This document shows, one piece after another, positions 6,591-7,432 of a stretch of 7,432 nucleotides of DNA. Numbering within the stretch: the first letter of the stretch is position 1; each line of letters starts with the position of its first letter. This stretch comes from Burkholderiaceae bacterium. Lineage in GTDB: Bacteria; Pseudomonadota; Gammaproteobacteria; Burkholderiales; Burkholderiaceae_D. The stretch spans positions 1 through 7,432 of the forward strand of contig JAISIS010000138.1 in NCBI GenBank assembly GCA_031261905.1. The letters are read 5' to 3'. A program made the position numbers and the translations under genes. The notes under the pieces are model-generated. The model was not told the origin of the DNA. It ran no database searches and saw nothing but the letters and a program-made list of their open reading frames with translations.

Positions 6591-7022
6591 TCATGTGACG
6601 GGATTGCTTTTCATCTTCTCAAGGATGTAGGGCGGTATCGCAACCGGACGCATGGCCGGTAATGAAACGGAAACAATCCGCAATTCGGCACTGGCCAAAA
6701 GCTTCTCGCCGCGAAAAGCGCGCTGCTTCAAATCAACAGATGCCCTCCCTATGTGGACGGGTTCCACGGTCAGACGCAATTCGTCATCCAGTCGCGCGGA
6801 AGCAAGGTAATCCACAGCGAAACGACTCACCACAAAAATCAGTGAAAATTCTTCCATGAGCGTCTGTTGCGTTATGCCTGTGCTGCGCAGCCATTCGGTT
6901 CTGGCGCGCTCGAAGAATTTCAGGTAATTGGCGTAAAAAACCACGCCGCCCATGTCCGTGTCTTCAATATAGACGCGAACCGGCCATTCAAAAACGAATG
7001 TATTGTCTTTCGGCTGTGACAT
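6591..7022 (-). CDS. ybgC: Tol-Pal-associated acyl-CoA thioesterase YbgC
   Basis: YbgC is a hotdog-fold thioesterase of the 4-hydroxybenzoyl-CoA thioesterase family, usually the first gene of the tol-pal cluster. In E. coli it hydrolyses acyl-CoA and associates with acyl carrier protein. With the chosen ATG (7020-7022) the product has 143 residues, against 134 in E. coli. The N-terminus MSQPKDNTFVFEWPVRVY aligns well with the E. coli start. The active-site motif is VYIEDTDMGGVVFYANYLKFFERARTEWLR. D23 matches the catalytic D18 of E. coli, and E. coli H25 is Tyr here (Y30). An alternative TTG start at 7053-7055 would add 11 residues and lie 3 bp after the upstream stop, with AGATAGG close by. 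The ATG has no well-spaced Shine-Dalgarno sequence, so the start is uncertain. The stop is TGA. Confidence 0.92.
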   Translation of the reverse strand: MSQPKDNTFVFEWPVRVYIEDTDMGGVVFYANYLKFFERARTEWLRSTGITQQTLMEEFSLIFVVSRFAVDYLASARLDDELRLTVEPVHIGRASVDLKQRAFRGEKLLASAELRIVSVSLPAMRPVAIPPYILEKMKSNPVT

Positions 7023-7058
7023 AAAAAGTACTGTACGCTCCGTTTCCGGCTTCAATGC

Positions 7059-7432
7059 CTATCTTTTCCGAAAACGCAAACTGAAATCGTCAACCACCGG
7101 CATAATTGCCAGGAGAAAAAGTGCAGCCGCCATAAAAAACATCGTCATATACCCGATCAATTGAAACCCGAACGCGCCTGCACACCCCCCCAGAAAGAAC
7201 ATCACCAGGAGGTTGGTCAATAACAGCAGCTTGGCCCGGTTGGCGCGGACATAGGTTTCATCTTCCTTGTCCACCGCACGGTTCCAGAAAAACATTTTGC
7301 CCAGCTCGATACCTATATCAGTCACAATACCCGTAACGTGGGTGGTGCGTATAACGGCATTGGATATCCGGGTAATGATCGCGTTTTGCAGGCCCATCAG
7401 AAAACAGAGCAGCATTACGGTAAATGAAATGA
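7059..7432 (-). CDS. DUF1275 (YoaK-type) membrane protein, 3' part only
   Basis: The frame is open to the end of the window, so the start is missing and about 123 C-terminal residues are seen. The motif FLMGLQNAIITR followed by AVIRTTHVTGIVTDIGIELG is characteristic of the DUF1275/YoaK family of inner-membrane proteins, whose function is not established. Hydrophobic helices are visible at the N-side (ISFTVMLLCFLMGLQ), then at LLLLTNLLVMFFLGGCAGAFG and IGYMTMFFMAAALFLLAIMP. The chain ends in a basic tail, DDFSLRFRKR. The Met at 7413-7415 is internal, because conserved hydrophobic sequence continues upstream of it. The stop is TAG at 7059-7061, 36 bp before the ybgC ATG (3 bp before the TTG alternative). 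Cotranscription with ybgC is possible. Confidence 0.85.
   Translation of the reverse strand, partial: ISFTVMLLCFLMGLQNAIITRISNAVIRTTHVTGIVTDIGIELGKMFFWNRAVDKEDETYVRANRAKLLLLTNLLVMFFLGGCAGAFGFQLIGYMTMFFMAAALFLLAIMPVVDDFSLRFRKR

Overview
The window is a Gram-negative chromosomal segment. The protein signatures look most like a betaproteobacterium: the TolQ and CpoB sequence style, a short Lys/Glu-rich TolA, and the gene order. This placement is inference from remembered family patterns and was not tested by a search. Base composition is roughly balanced in G+C by eye, and no gene stands out as foreign. There is no IS element, CRISPR array, tRNA or rRNA that I can see.

Layout: positions 1-391 (+) hold the 3' end of a metallo-beta-lactamase-fold hydrolase of the NAPE-PLD/UlaG-like type. 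Everything else is on the minus strand and is read from right to left. First comes the 3' part of a DUF1275 (YoaK-type) membrane protein (7059-7432, cut by the window end). Then come ybgC (acyl-CoA thioesterase), tolQ, tolR, tolA, tolB, pal and cpoB (ybgF), and last a 537-residue fusion of an aminoglycoside-phosphotransferase-like kinase with a P-loop kinase/ATPase (392-2005). Gaps along the operon are 69 bp (ybgC-tolQ), 9 (tolQ-tolR), 18 (tolR-tolA), 3 (tolA-tolB), 19 (tolB-pal), 3 (pal-cpoB) and 18 (cpoB-kinase). This suggests one transcription unit that includes the kinase. The last gene and the plus-strand hydrolase converge with directly abutting stop codons.

The core genes encode the Tol-Pal envelope machine. 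TolQ and TolR form a proton-driven inner-membrane motor. TolA spans the periplasm and transmits the force. TolB is a periplasmic beta-propeller that shuttles between Pal and TolA. Pal is an outer-membrane lipoprotein that binds peptidoglycan. CpoB is a periplasmic coiled-coil/TPR protein that links this machine to septal peptidoglycan synthesis. All seven canonical genes look intact, with near-normal lengths and key residues present; TolA is short.

I do not see a clearly undescribed system. The points most worth a second look are the uncharacterised double-kinase protein at the end of the envelope operon, the tandem 15-bp repeat and adjacent A AAA AAG heptamer in tolA, a 21-bp exact repeat between two TolB propeller blades, and the zero-length convergent junction at 389-394.
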